DNA of 41,367 nt from Limnohabitans sp. (GTDB lineage: Bacteria; Pseudomonadota; Gammaproteobacteria; Burkholderiales; Burkholderiaceae_C). This document shows positions 18,612 to 30,689 of this stretch, piece by piece (position 1 is the stretch's first letter; each line of letters begins with the position of its first letter). Where the stretch lies: assembly GCA_021300495.1 (NCBI GenBank), contig JAJTDK010000005.1, forward strand, positions 1-41,367, given 5' to 3'. A program made the position numbers and the translations under genes. The notes below the pieces were generated by a model, which was not told where the DNA came from, did no database searches, and was given only the letters and a program-made list of their open reading frames with translations.

Positions 18612-20069
18612 TCAAACCCAAGGGATTGAATAGGTTTTGATATTCGTAAAGCTCTTAATGGCTTCTTGCACTCCTTCTTTGTAGCCCAAGCCAGAATCCT
18701 TGATGCCGCCAAATGGCGTGAGTTCGAGTCGGTAGCCTGGCACCTCACGCACATTGACCGTGCCCATTTGAAGCTCATTCACAAACCGCACAATGTAGTC
18801 CATTCGATTGGTACAGACACCGCTAGAAAGACCATAGGCTGTACCATTGGCAATACGAATGGCCTCATCAATGTTCTTGAACTGAATGATGGGTGAAACA
18901 GGACCAAAGGTCTCCTCTTTCACAAGCATCATTTCGGGCGTTACTTGGTCCAAAACTGTAGGCGAATACAAGGCACCGTGGCGCTGGTTTCCGACTAACA
19001 AACGTGCGCCCTGTGCGATGGCCTCGTTGACGCGAGACTCAAAGAATTGGGCCGCCGCTTCATCAATCACAGTGCCCATGAGGTTCTCTAAATCGGCAGG
19101 ATCGCCATACGGCCACGCCTTGGTTTTTTGTACCACCAAATCAGTAAATTCAGCAGCTACCGATTGGTGCACCAACATGCGCTTGACAGCAGTACAACGC
19201 TGACCTGAATTTTTATATGACCCCTGAACAGCCAAGTTAGAAGCCTCTTCTAAATCAGCGTCTTCCATCACGATGAGGGGGTCGTTGCCACCCAACTCCA
19301 AGATAATGCGGCGATAGCCAGCTTTGTTTGCAATGTACTTGCCAATAGCAACACCACCGGTAAATGTAATGAGATCAACACAGGGGTGCGTCAACATCTC
19401 ATCGGCAATTTCTCTTGGATCGCCTGTAATCACACTCAGCATCTCTGGCGGCAAGCCAGCTTCGTACAAGAGGTCGGCAAAATAAATGGCCGAGAATGGC
19501 ACCTTCTCCGAAGGCTTCAAAACCATGCGGTTGTTGGTAGCCACGCTGGGAATCACTTTGTGTGCCACCTGATTCATGGGGTGATTGAATGGTGTGATGG
19601 CTGTGATCACGCCCAGCAAGGGCGCGCGCTGTGTATAAACCCGTCGCTGTTTGCCATGGTGCGTTAAGTCGCAACTGAAAATTTGCCCATCGTCTTTTAG
19701 CACTTCTTGCGCACCAAACAACAACACATCACTGACGCGACCAGCCTCATAAACGGCATCCTTGATGCACAAGCCAGCTTCTGCTGAAATGAGATTGGCA
19801 ATGTCATTCAAGTGATCTCGCACCAAGGCTGCTGCCTTGTTCAAAATGGCTGCTCTGTCGAACCTGGTCAATTGCGGTTTGTAGGCATGGGCCAAAGCAT
19901 AAGCCTGTCGCACCTCTTCCAACGTAGCCTTGGGCACAGTACCAATGCGCTCTGCCGAATAAGGATTGAACACCTCAATGGCACGATCTCTGCCAGCACC
20001 TACTTTTTGGCCGCCAATGCGCATGGCATCGAGTTGATGATCTCGGATAAATTGGGCAACTTGACTCAT
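18612..20069 (-). CDS. phnY: Phosphonoacetaldehyde dehydrogenase (PhnY-type aldehyde dehydrogenase)
   Basis: ALDH motifs (ELGGNDP, NSGQRCTAVKRM) and PhnY-like C-terminus FGGIKDSGLGYKEGVQEAIKSFTNIKTYSIPWV; overlaps the phnA coding end. Confidence 0.88.
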   Translation of the reverse strand: MSQVAQFIRDHQLDAMRIGGQKVGAGRDRAIEVFNPYSAERIGTVPKATLEEVRQAYALAHAYKPQLTRFDRAAILNKAAALVRDHLNDIANLISAEAGLCIKDAVYEAGRVSDVLLFGAQEVLKDDGQIFSCDLTHHGKQRRVYTQRAPLLGVITAITPFNHPMNQVAHKVIPSVATNNRMVLKPSEKVPFSAIYFADLLYEAGLPPEMLSVITGDPREIADEMLTHPCVDLITFTGGVAIGKYIANKAGYRRIILELGGNDPLIVMEDADLEEASNLAVQGSYKNSGQRCTAVKRMLVHQSVAAEFTDLVVQKTKAWPYGDPADLENLMGTVIDEAAAQFFESRVNEAIAQGARLLVGNQRHGALYSPTVLDQVTPEMMLVKEETFGPVSPIIQFKNIDEAIRIANGTAYGLSSGVCTNRMDYIVRFVNELQMGTVNVREVPGYRLELTPFGGIKDSGLGYKEGVQEAIKSFTNIKTYSIPWV

Positions 20070-20089
20070 GACAATCACCTTCTCAAACT

Positions 20090-22055
<1,966 letters not shown>

Positions 22056-22078
22056 GCAAAGAATTTGATCACAACTCA

Positions 22079-22098
22079 GTAAATTGTCAACAATTTAC
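22079..22098. promoter_or_regulatory. Candidate GntR operator: perfect 20-bp palindrome
   Basis: GTAAATTGT-CA-ACAATTTAC: 9-bp arms, 2-bp centre, between gntR and the divergent transporter gene; contains TTGT..ACAA typical of FadR-type operators. Confidence 0.65.
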
Positions 22099-22149
22099 AA
22101 AAAACAATTGACATTCAGTTATTCTTCGATTCCAATGATTTTCATGGGC

Positions 22150-22167
22150 TTGTCACATCGCTGTCAC
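22150..22167 (+). promoter_or_regulatory. Candidate Pho box (PhoB site)
   Basis: TTGTCAC-ATCG-CTGTCAC: two 7-bp repeats with 11-bp period, close to the PhoB consensus CTGTCAT-N4-CTGTCAT, 45 bp upstream of the AEP-binding-protein ATG. Confidence 0.6.
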
Positions 22168-22212
22168 AGCTCTGGTGGAAAGTTATCGTTTTTAACTTGA
22201 TAAGGATGACGA

Positions 22213-23244
22213 ATGCGCGCACTTTACAAATCTGCACTCTTGATAGGCGGTCTACTGCTAGGCTCAATGGCTTTGGCTCAAAAAACGCAGCTGTTGGTCT
22301 ACACAGCTTTGGAAGTGGATCAACTGAAGGCTTATCAAGAGGGTTTCAACAAAGTCCACCCCGAGATTGAACTCAAATGGGTTCGCGATTCAACCGGCGT
22401 CATCACTGCCAAACTTTTGGCGGAAAAAGCCAACCCACAGGCAGACGCTGTGATGGGCGTAGCTGCCACCAGCTTGGCCTTGATGAAGAAAAACGGCATG
22501 CTCGAGCCATTTGCGCCCCTGAATTTGGACGCCATCATGCCCCAGTACCGCGACAAAGCCAATCCACCTGCTTGGTGGGGCATGGATGTCTGGGGCGCGA
22601 CCATTTGCTTCAACACAGTCGAAGCCAAAAAACGCAATATTCCAAAACCAGAAACTTGGAAAGACCTCACCAAGCCTGAATACAAAGGCCAAGTGGTCAT
22701 GCCCAACCCCGCTTCCAGTGGTACAGGTTATTTTGATGTCATCGCATGGCTCACTTTGTTTGGTGACCAAAACGGCAAAGGCGGCGGTTGGAAGTACATG
22801 GACGGCCTGCATGAAAACATTGCGCAATACACGCACTCCGGATCGAAACCTTGCAACATGGCCGCCAGCGGAGAATATGTTGTAGGAATTTCATTTGAGT
22901 ACCGCGCCAATGCCAACAAAGCCAAGGGCGCTCCTATCGACTTGGTGTTCCCTAAAGAAGGTTTAGGTTGGGACCTTGAGTCGTTCGCCATTCACAAAGG
23001 CACCAAGAAATTGGATGCTGCCAAGAAACTGGCCAACTGGGCTTCAAGCAAAGACGCCATGAAACTTTATGGCAAAAACTTTGCGATCACCGCTCACCCT
23101 GGCGTGGCAGAACCATTGGCCAACGTACCCAAAGACTATGAGTCACGCTTGGTCAAATTGGACTTTGAATATGCTGCTGAGCAACGCGAGCGTATCTTGG
23201 CCGAATGGAACACTCGCTACAACGGCAAATCTGAAAAGCGCTAA
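22213..23244 (+). CDS. phnS: Putative 2-aminoethylphosphonate ABC transporter substrate-binding protein
   Basis: Signal peptide MRALYKSALLIGGLLLGSMALAQ; iron/AEP-type SBP fold motifs (LLVYTALEVDQLKAYQEGF, MPNPASSGTGYFDVIAWL); first gene of the transporter cluster with phnW. Confidence 0.85.
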   Translation: MRALYKSALLIGGLLLGSMALAQKTQLLVYTALEVDQLKAYQEGFNKVHPEIELKWVRDSTGVITAKLLAEKANPQADAVMGVAATSLALMKKNGMLEPFAPLNLDAIMPQYRDKANPPAWWGMDVWGATICFNTVEAKKRNIPKPETWKDLTKPEYKGQVVMPNPASSGTGYFDVIAWLTLFGDQNGKGGGWKYMDGLHENIAQYTHSGSKPCNMAASGEYVVGISFEYRANANKAKGAPIDLVFPKEGLGWDLESFAIHKGTKKLDAAKKLANWASSKDAMKLYGKNFAITAHPGVAEPLANVPKDYESRLVKLDFEYAAEQRERILAEWNTRYNGKSEKR

Positions 23245-23256
23245 ATTCATTTAAAC

Positions 23257-23289
23257 GGCCGCCTGGCATCGCCAAGGCGGCCTTTTTTG
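23257..23289 (+). terminator. Intrinsic terminator between substrate-binding-protein and ATPase genes
   Basis: GGCCGCCTGGCATCGCCAAGGCGGCCTTTTTT: strong GC hairpin followed by T6. Confidence 0.9.
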
Positions 23290-23299
23290 TTGGTCACTC

Positions 23300-24370
23300 A
23301 TGTCTGCAAGCCCCTTCATTTCTCTTTCAAATCTCCACAAAGCTTTTGGTCAGTTTGTTGCGCTTCAAGACATAAACTTAGACATATTTCCTGGTGAGTT
23401 GGTGTGTTTCTTAGGCCCCTCGGGCTGTGGCAAAACAACTTTGCTGCGCATCATTGCGGGGCTTGAAGTCCAAACTCGCGGCGTCATTCATCAAGCAGGG
23501 CGCGACATCTCAAAAGCCCACCCGGCAGAACGCGACTACGGCATTGTGTTCCAGAGCTATGCCCTGTTTCCTAATCTCAGCGTTGCAGACAACGTGGCTT
23601 ATGGCTTGGTCAATCGCAAAGTGTCGAGAGATTTAGCTCAACAAAGGGTGCAAGAACTTTTGAAGCTGGTGGGATTGCCTGGCAGTGACCACAAATATCC
23701 CAGCCAACTTTCTGGCGGGCAGCAACAACGCATTGCTTTGGCGCGAGCCTTGGCCACATCGCCAGGTCTGCTGTTGCTGGACGAGCCCTTGTCTGCGTTA
23801 GATGCCCTTGAGCGTGTTCGATTACGTGGAGAAATCAGGTCATTGCAACAAAGCTTGGGCGTCACCACCATCATGGTCACGCACGACCAAGAAGAAGCTT
23901 TAAGCATGGCCGATCGCATTGTGGTCATGAACCATGGCTGCATCGAACAAGTGGGCACACCGACTGAAATCTACAGAGAACCTGCCAGCGCATTTGTGGC
24001 AGATTTTGTGGGCCAAGTGAACGTTTTAAATGGCCATGTTTCGAACAACGCATTGCAATTGAGCGAGATGCAAATTCCTTTAACGGACATCCCCACCCAG
24101 TCACGCAGTGAGGGTGATGTCAAAGTGTATTTGCGGCCTGAAGATGTATTGGCCATGCCCGTTTTGACGGGCGAAGCTTATGTCTTTCAATCTACCATTC
24201 ACGAGATAGAGTTCATGGGGGCTTTCTGCCATGTCCATGTCTTGGCACCCACACTCTCCAAAGAACCACTGACTGTTTATTTGTCGCTCAATTATTTGGC
24301 AGAGCAAGGGCTTCAAGCTGGCTCTAACCTTCTACTCAAACTGATGCCAGAGCGTCTCAAATTGTTTTGA
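23300..24370 (+). CDS. phnT: Putative 2-aminoethylphosphonate ABC transporter ATP-binding protein
   Basis: Walker A GPSGCGKTT, signature LSGGQQQRIALARALA, Walker B LLLLDEPLSALD, TOBE-like C-terminus. Confidence 0.88.
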   Translation: MSASPFISLSNLHKAFGQFVALQDINLDIFPGELVCFLGPSGCGKTTLLRIIAGLEVQTRGVIHQAGRDISKAHPAERDYGIVFQSYALFPNLSVADNVAYGLVNRKVSRDLAQQRVQELLKLVGLPGSDHKYPSQLSGGQQQRIALARALATSPGLLLLDEPLSALDALERVRLRGEIRSLQQSLGVTTIMVTHDQEEALSMADRIVVMNHGCIEQVGTPTEIYREPASAFVADFVGQVNVLNGHVSNNALQLSEMQIPLTDIPTQSRSEGDVKVYLRPEDVLAMPVLTGEAYVFQSTIHEIEFMGAFCHVHVLAPTLSKEPLTVYLSLNYLAEQGLQAGSNLLLKLMPERLKLF

Positions 24371-24388
24371 AACAGACTTGACCCTCGC

Positions 24389-26086
24389 ATGACGTACGTT
24401 TTATCCCAAGTGACACAGCGCAAGCATTGGAGCGATTGGATTGGATTCGCGGGTTTGGCCTTGGTTCTCTTCATGTTGTTGGCGTTTTTAGCAGCACCTC
24501 TGCTGGCCATTCTTCTGCAAGCGGCCCAAGATGATCAGGGCCAATTTGTTGGCCTGCGCAACTTTTCTAGTTACCTGCAAACACCCTCTTTGTTGCAGAG
24601 TCTTTGGAACAGTATTTGGGTTTCTTCTTTGGTCACGTTCATTGTGGTGCCATTGGCTTTTGTCTTTGCATACGCCCTGACCAGAAGCTGCATCCCTGGC
24701 AAAACCATTTTCCGAGCCATCAGCCTCATTCCACTTTTAGCACCCTCCTTGCTTTCGGCCATTTCACTCATCTATTGGTTTGGCAACCAAGGGGTCTTGA
24801 AAGACGCCATGCAAGCTATCGGGATTGATCAAATTTATGGCGCACCAGGCGTGGTGATCGCAGAATGTTTCGCCGTTTTTCCGCATGTGCTCATGATTTT
24901 GGTCACCGCCCTCACGCTGGCCGATGCACGCCTTTACGAGGCGGCCGATGCCCTGGGCACCAGCGCTCAGAGAAAGTTTTTCACCATCACATTGCCAGGC
25001 GCCAAGTACGGTTTAATCTCGGCTTCCTTGGTCAGCTTTACTTTGGTCATGACTGATTTTGGCATTCCTAAAGTCATCGGTGGCAACTTCAACATGATGG
25101 CCACTGATATTTTCAAGTTGGTCATTGGTCAACAAGATTTTTCCAGAGGTTCGGTGGTGGCATTGCTGCTTTTGTCGCCAGCCGTCTTAAGCTTTGGTGT
25201 AGACCGCTATGTAAGTGCTCGCCAAACGGCCATGCTAAGCGCAAGAGCCGTGGCCTTTTTACCCAAACCCGACGCGCGTCATGACCTGCTCATGATGTCT
25301 TTCTGCACCTTCATTGCATGCCTTATGCTGGCCATGTTGGGCATGGCTGTTTTTGCATCTTTCGCCAGTTTTTGGCCATACAACCTAACACCTAGCCTGA
25401 TTCATTACAAGCTGGGTTTGATCGATGGCGATGTAGGCCAAGGATTTATCAACAGCTTGAAAATGGCATCGGGTACCGCCGTCTTTGGTACCTTGCTGGT
25501 GTTTGTCACAGCCTATTTGCTTGAAAAAACCAAAGGCATGAACTTGGTTCGCGCACCACTTCATATGTTGGCCGTGATTCCTATGGCAGTGCCAGGATTG
25601 GTCTTAGGACTGGGTTATATCTTTTTCTTCAACATGCCTAGCAACCCATTGCACGGCATGTACCAAAGCATGACCCTGCTAACCCTTTGCACCATTGTTC
25701 ACTTTTACACCACAGGGCATTTAACGGCCACCACGGCACTGAAATCTTTGGATGCCGAATTTGAATCGGTCAGCGCTTCACTCAAAGTGCCTTTTTACAA
25801 AACCTTCTGGCGCGTGACTCTGCCCATTTGTACACCTGCCATGGTGGACATCGCACGGTATTTTTTCATCAATGCCATGACCACTATCTCAGCGGTGGTG
25901 TTTTTGTATTCTCCAGAGAATAAAGTGGCTGCCATTGCTATTTTGAATTTAGATGAAGCCGGTGACATAGGCGCGGCTGCGGCCATGGCTGTTTTAATTG
26001 CACTTATTTCAGCTTGTGCCACTGTATTTTTTGCTTGGCTCAGCTGGCTAGTAGACAAACGAACGCAAGCTTGGCGTCGCCGATAA
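24389..26086 (+). CDS. phnU: Putative 2-aminoethylphosphonate ABC transporter permease (two fused BPD-type halves)
   Basis: 565 aa, about 12 hydrophobic segments, two EAA-type loops ([25 protein letters not shown] and [25 protein letters not shown]). Confidence 0.85.
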   Translation: MTYVLSQVTQRKHWSDWIGFAGLALVLFMLLAFLAAPLLAILLQAAQDDQGQFVGLRNFSSYLQTPSLLQSLWNSIWVSSLVTFIVVPLAFVFAYALTRSCIPGKTIFRAISLIPLLAPSLLSAISLIYWFGNQGVLKDAMQAIGIDQIYGAPGVVIAECFAVFPHVLMILVTALTLADARLYEAADALGTSAQRKFFTITLPGAKYGLISASLVSFTLVMTDFGIPKVIGGNFNMMATDIFKLVIGQQDFSRGSVVALLLLSPAVLSFGVDRYVSARQTAMLSARAVAFLPKPDARHDLLMMSFCTFIACLMLAMLGMAVFASFASFWPYNLTPSLIHYKLGLIDGDVGQGFINSLKMASGTAVFGTLLVFVTAYLLEKTKGMNLVRAPLHMLAVIPMAVPGLVLGLGYIFFFNMPSNPLHGMYQSMTLLTLCTIVHFYTTGHLTATTALKSLDAEFESVSASLKVPFYKTFWRVTLPICTPAMVDIARYFFINAMTTISAVVFLYSPENKVAAIAILNLDEAGDIGAAAAMAVLIALISACATVFFAWLSWLVDKRTQAWRRR

Positions 26087-26145
26087 TTTTTGATTCTGAT
26101 CTGATACATTTTTTAAATCCCTTTGAGACAAGAGACACATTCACC

Positions 26146-27261
26146 ATGCAACGCGAAGCCATTCTTCTCACACCCGGCCCCTTAACCACCACCCTGCGCA
26201 CCAAGCTGGCCATGCTGCGAGATTGGGGGTCATGGGACAGTGAGTTCATTGCCATGACTGCACGGGTTCGCAAAAGCTTGCTGAACATTGTTCACGGACA
26301 CGAAACCCATGTGGTGGTGCCACTTCAAGGCAGCGGTACCTTTAGCGTGGAAGCTGCAGTTGCCACACTGGTCCCCTCAAGCGGCCACATTTTAGTTTTG
26401 GACAATGGCGCCTATTGCAAAAGAGCAGCCAAACTGTCCACCATGATGGGGCGCAAAACCACCGTTGTGCCAACACCAGAAGATCAATGCGTCTCGCCCA
26501 GTGCACTAGAGGCCCTGCTCCAAAAAGACGCCAGCATTACGCATGTGGTGCTGATTCACTGCGAAACAGGGGCGGGGGTTTTAAACCCTCTCCACGACAT
26601 TGCCAAAGTTTGCGAGAAGCACAGCAAAGGTTTGATTGTGGACGCCATGAGTTCATTTGCCGCGCTGGAAATTGACGCACGCACCACACGCTTTGACGCC
26701 CTCATTGCCGCCAGTGGCAAATGCCTAGAAGGTGTACCCGGTATGGGCTTTGTGTTTATTCGCAAAGCCATTTTGGACAACTGCGCTGGCAACAATTCTT
26801 CCTTGGCCATGGACTTACACGACCAATACGTGTACATGGAAAAAACCGGTCAATGGCGCTTTACACCACCGACCCATGTGATGGTGGCCTTGGCAGAAGC
26901 CATTCAACAGTTTGAAGAAGAAGGTGGACAGCCCGCCCGTTTGAAGCGTTACCAAAGCAATTGCAAAACTTTGATTGAAGGCATGTCCGCATTAGGCTTC
27001 AAACCCTATTTAGACCCTGCAGTTCAAGCGCCGATCATTGTGACCTTCCATGCACCGGCTGATGCCAACTACGAATTCAGAAAATTTTATGAAGCTGCCA
27101 AGAAGCATGGCTTTATTTTGTACCCAGGCAAGCTGACTGAAATTGAAACATTTCGTGTGGGCTGCATTGGTGCCATTGGCCCCATTGAGATGCAACAGGC
27201 CGTGCATGCGGTGGCGCTTACATTGAAAGAGTTGGGCATCGCAAGCGGTGCTCCTGCTTGA
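26146..27261 (+). CDS. phnW: 2-aminoethylphosphonate--pyruvate transaminase
   Basis: [49 protein letters not shown]...[18 protein letters not shown]...[18 protein letters not shown] (PLP Lys region); typical PhnW. Confidence 0.93.
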   Translation: MQREAILLTPGPLTTTLRTKLAMLRDWGSWDSEFIAMTARVRKSLLNIVHGHETHVVVPLQGSGTFSVEAAVATLVPSSGHILVLDNGAYCKRAAKLSTMMGRKTTVVPTPEDQCVSPSALEALLQKDASITHVVLIHCETGAGVLNPLHDIAKVCEKHSKGLIVDAMSSFAALEIDARTTRFDALIAASGKCLEGVPGMGFVFIRKAILDNCAGNNSSLAMDLHDQYVYMEKTGQWRFTPPTHVMVALAEAIQQFEEEGGQPARLKRYQSNCKTLIEGMSALGFKPYLDPAVQAPIIVTFHAPADANYEFRKFYEAAKKHGFILYPGKLTEIETFRVGCIGAIGPIEMQQAVHAVALTLKELGIASGAPA

Positions 27262-27305
27262 ATCTTGTAGTGCATTGATTTTTTAAAATTTTTAAAGGAC
27301 AGAGC

Positions 27306-28679
27306 ATGGCCACCTCCAAAGTACACCCTGCACTTAAAGCAGTTGAAAAAAGCGGTGCTCAAAAAGTCAAAGTAGCCGTGAGCGACATCGACGGCATTTT
27401 GCGCGGCAAGTACTTGCACATTGACAAATTCAAAGGTGCGGCAGAGCCTTACCCTGCAGGCGGTTTTGGCTTTTGTGATGTGGTGTTTGGCTGGGACTCG
27501 TCAGATCAGTGCTATGACAACACCTCCGTCACGGGCTGGCAACATGGCTTTCCAGATGCCTTGGCGCGTTTGGATTTAGACACCGCGCGCAATGTGCCGT
27601 GGGACAACAACGTACCATTTTTCATTGGCGAATTTATTAATGCCGATGGCACACCCCATCCACTTTGTCCGCGGCAAACTTTGAAAAAGGTTTTAAAGCG
27701 TGCCGAAAAAATGGGCGTCAACCCCATGTGTGGCATGGAGTTTGAATGGTTCAACTTTTTAGAGAACTCTCACTCCTGGGAAAGTAAAAAAGGTGTAGGG
27801 CCCACACCACTCACACCCGGCATGTTTGGTTATTCATTGCTGCGCATGAACCAAAATCGCGAATTCTTCAATGCCATTCAAGACGAAATGCTGCAGTTTG
27901 GCGTGCCCATTGAAGGCCTGCACACAGAAACAGGCCCTGGAGTTTACGAAGCTGCCATTGCTTTCAGCGATGCGCTGACACAAGCCGACCGCGCCATTTT
28001 GTTCAAAACAGGCACCAAAGAAATTGGTGCGCGTTTTGGCATCATGCCCAGTTTCATGGCCAAGTGGAATGCCGCTTATCCAGGATGCAGTGGCCACATT
28101 CACCAAAGCTTGAGTGACGGCAAAAAGAATTTGTTCGCTGACGCCAAAGGCCGTCATGGCATGAGCAAAATGTTTGAAAGCTATTTGGCTGGCCAAGTGG
28201 CTCACCTCATGGAATTTGCTCCCATGTTCTGGCCCACCATTAACAGCTACAAGCGCTTGGTCGATGGCTTTTGGGCACCGGTCAAACCTACATGGGGTGT
28301 GGACAATCGCACCGCCAGCTTCCGCGTGATTGCCGGCTCACCCAAATCAACCCGCCTAGAAACCCGTTGCCCTGGCGCCGACGTCAACCCCTACTTGGCC
28401 ATGGCTGCAGTCATTGCTGCAGGCTTAGATGGCGTTGAAAAAGGCATGAAGCTAAGCGCTCCCCCCATTCACGGTACCAACGGCGGTGCTGAGAACATTC
28501 CCCGTGCACCCCGCACACTGATTGAAACCACGCGCAATTTCCAGCAGTCCAAAGTGGCGCGCGATTGGTTAGGCGATACATTTGTGGATCACTTTGCCGC
28601 CACCCGCGAATGGGAATGGCGCCAATGGTTAGATGGCGTAACCGACTGGGAACTCAAACGTTATTTTGAAATTATTTAA
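27306..28679 (+). CDS. Glutamine synthetase family protein (gamma-glutamyl-amine ligase-like)
   Basis: 457 aa; GS catalytic patterns (GMEFEWF, HTETGPGVYEAAIAFSDALTQADRAILFKTGTKEIGARFGIMPSFMAK, GCSGHIHQSL, NRTASFRV, ETRCPGADVNPYLAMAAVIAAGLDGVEKG). Confidence 0.9.
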   Translation: MATSKVHPALKAVEKSGAQKVKVAVSDIDGILRGKYLHIDKFKGAAEPYPAGGFGFCDVVFGWDSSDQCYDNTSVTGWQHGFPDALARLDLDTARNVPWDNNVPFFIGEFINADGTPHPLCPRQTLKKVLKRAEKMGVNPMCGMEFEWFNFLENSHSWESKKGVGPTPLTPGMFGYSLLRMNQNREFFNAIQDEMLQFGVPIEGLHTETGPGVYEAAIAFSDALTQADRAILFKTGTKEIGARFGIMPSFMAKWNAAYPGCSGHIHQSLSDGKKNLFADAKGRHGMSKMFESYLAGQVAHLMEFAPMFWPTINSYKRLVDGFWAPVKPTWGVDNRTASFRVIAGSPKSTRLETRCPGADVNPYLAMAAVIAAGLDGVEKGMKLSAPPIHGTNGGAENIPRAPRTLIETTRNFQQSKVARDWLGDTFVDHFAATREWEWRQWLDGVTDWELKRYFEII

Positions 28680-28710
28680 TTGAACCCTACAGATCAAACT
28701 GGACATTGAT

Positions 28711-29844
28711 ATGAGCATTGAAAAATTTTCCTTCCCAACACCCATCCACTTTGGCGTTGGTTCACGCAAGTTAGTCGGCTCGCATTTGAAAAATTTAGGC
28801 TTCAAGCGTCCCCTCATCGTCACCGACAAAGCCATGGCCGATTTGCCTCTCATGGCTGAGTTCATCCGTCACTTGGATGGCCTTGAGGTGTCTGTTTATG
28901 CCGGCGTGCATGGCAACCCCACCGCCTCACAAGTCACAGCGGGTGGCGCAGCTTTCAAAGCGCACAATGCCGATTGCGTCATTGGCTTAGGTGGTGGCGC
29001 ATCGCTTGACGTGGCCAAAGTGGTGGGCTTGGCTGCCACCCACGATGGCCCCATTTTGGAATATGCATGGGATCACCCCAAGGTGCGAAGCATTACAGGC
29101 ACCCTACCCTATTTTGTGGCATTGCCCACCACCTCTGGCACTGGCTCTGAAGTGGGCCGCTCTAGTGTGGTCAGCGAAGATGACACACACCAAAAGCGCG
29201 TCATCTTTCACCCCAAGTTATTGGCTCAAACCGTGTTTGCCGATCCAGAACTCACAGTGGGCTTGCCTGGCAAGATCACTGCAGCCACTGGCATGGACGC
29301 CCTGACTCACAACATCGAAAGCTATTTGTCACCGGCCTACCATCCCTTGTGCGATGGCATTGCCTTGGAAGGCACTCGCATTGGGGCTGCAGCATTGCAC
29401 ACAGCTGTGCATGAACCCAGCAACCTCAAGGCCCGCAGCGACATGATGATGTCGTCCATGATGGGCGCCATTGCCTTCCAAAAAGATTTGGGTGCTGTGC
29501 ACTCCTGCGCCCACGCACTGGGTGCAGTGGTCGACATGCACCATGGCTTGGCCAACGCGCTCATGATCGATGTGGTGATGGCTTGGAACTACGAAGCCGT
29601 GCCTGAAAAATTCAACGAACTTGCGCACGTTTGCAATGTCAAAGGCGGCGGCAGTGCCTTTGTGGCTTGGCTCAAAGAATTGAAAGCGTCGATTGGCATC
29701 ACGGGTACTTTGTCTTCGCACGGTGTTAAACCCGAACACATGGCGCGTTTGGTTGAAATTGCTACGGCCGATATTTGCCATCAAACCAACCCGCGCCCTT
29801 GCACATCAGCCGATTTCGAGAAGCTGTTCAAGGCTGCCATGTAA
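28711..29844 (+). CDS. Iron-containing alcohol dehydrogenase
   Basis: GLGGGASLDVAKVVG, LPTTSGTGSEVGRSSVV, metal-binding HSCAHALGAVVDMHHGLANAL. Confidence 0.93.
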   Translation: MSIEKFSFPTPIHFGVGSRKLVGSHLKNLGFKRPLIVTDKAMADLPLMAEFIRHLDGLEVSVYAGVHGNPTASQVTAGGAAFKAHNADCVIGLGGGASLDVAKVVGLAATHDGPILEYAWDHPKVRSITGTLPYFVALPTTSGTGSEVGRSSVVSEDDTHQKRVIFHPKLLAQTVFADPELTVGLPGKITAATGMDALTHNIESYLSPAYHPLCDGIALEGTRIGAAALHTAVHEPSNLKARSDMMMSSMMGAIAFQKDLGAVHSCAHALGAVVDMHHGLANALMIDVVMAWNYEAVPEKFNELAHVCNVKGGGSAFVAWLKELKASIGITGTLSSHGVKPEHMARLVEIATADICHQTNPRPCTSADFEKLFKAAM

Positions 29845-29861
29845 TTTTGGATGAGGTCATC

Positions 29862-30647
29862 ATGTCTTCTAATTCCAAACGTCTGAAAATTGGCGTCTCT
29901 GCTTGCTTCTTTCACCCTGACCACGAACGCGTGATCTTCAAGGGCAAGACGCTTCAATACGTTGAGCAGTCGGTGATGCATTGGGTCATGTCGCAAGGCG
30001 ACTTGGCGGTCATGATTCCTTCCCCCGAAGGCGAAACCCAAGTGGGTGATGCGCAAATTGCCGACTACGCCCAATGGCTGGATGGCGTGGTGCTCATGGG
30101 CGGCAGCGATGTGTGGCCAGGCAGCTACGGCGAAGAAGTGATGGACCCAAGATGGACAGGCGACCGTGTGCGAGATGCTTACGAAAAGAAGCTGATTGAA
30201 TCTTTTGTAGCAGCTGGCAAACCAGTGCTGGGCGTATGCCGCGGCATGCAAATGATCAATGTGGCGTTTGGTGGCACTTTGTACCAAGACATTGCCACGC
30301 AAAGACCTGAAGCCCTGATGCACCGCGACGGCGTGAAGTACGACCTCAATTTGCATGAGGTGCAATTCGAACCCAATAGCACACTGTCTAAGCTATTGGG
30401 CGGCGCCACCAAAGCCAAAGTCAACAGCATTCACCATCAAGGCGTGAAAGATTTGGCCGCCAACTTTGTAGTGGAAGCTTTCTGCCCTCACGACCACATT
30501 CCAGAAGCCATTCGATTACAAGGCGACGCTTATGTGGCCGCCGTTCAGTGGCATCCTGAATTCCATAAATCGACCTTAGGCACCTTGGATGACTCACCCA
30601 TCCTGACTGATTTTTTAAATGCAGCACGCAAGAAGCAACCGGCTTAG
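29862..30647 (+). CDS. Gamma-glutamyl-gamma-aminobutyrate hydrolase-like class I glutamine amidotransferase (PuuD-like, peptidase C26)
   Basis: LGVCRGMQMINVAFGGTLYQDI (nucleophile Cys), VNSIHHQGVKDL, VQWHPEF. Confidence 0.9.
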   Translation: MSSNSKRLKIGVSACFFHPDHERVIFKGKTLQYVEQSVMHWVMSQGDLAVMIPSPEGETQVGDAQIADYAQWLDGVVLMGGSDVWPGSYGEEVMDPRWTGDRVRDAYEKKLIESFVAAGKPVLGVCRGMQMINVAFGGTLYQDIATQRPEALMHRDGVKYDLNLHEVQFEPNSTLSKLLGGATKAKVNSIHHQGVKDLAANFVVEAFCPHDHIPEAIRLQGDAYVAAVQWHPEFHKSTLGTLDDSPILTDFLNAARKKQPA

Positions 30648-30689
30648 GCTTCCTCTCTTCAAAAAAACACCGAACCACATTGGACTTGT

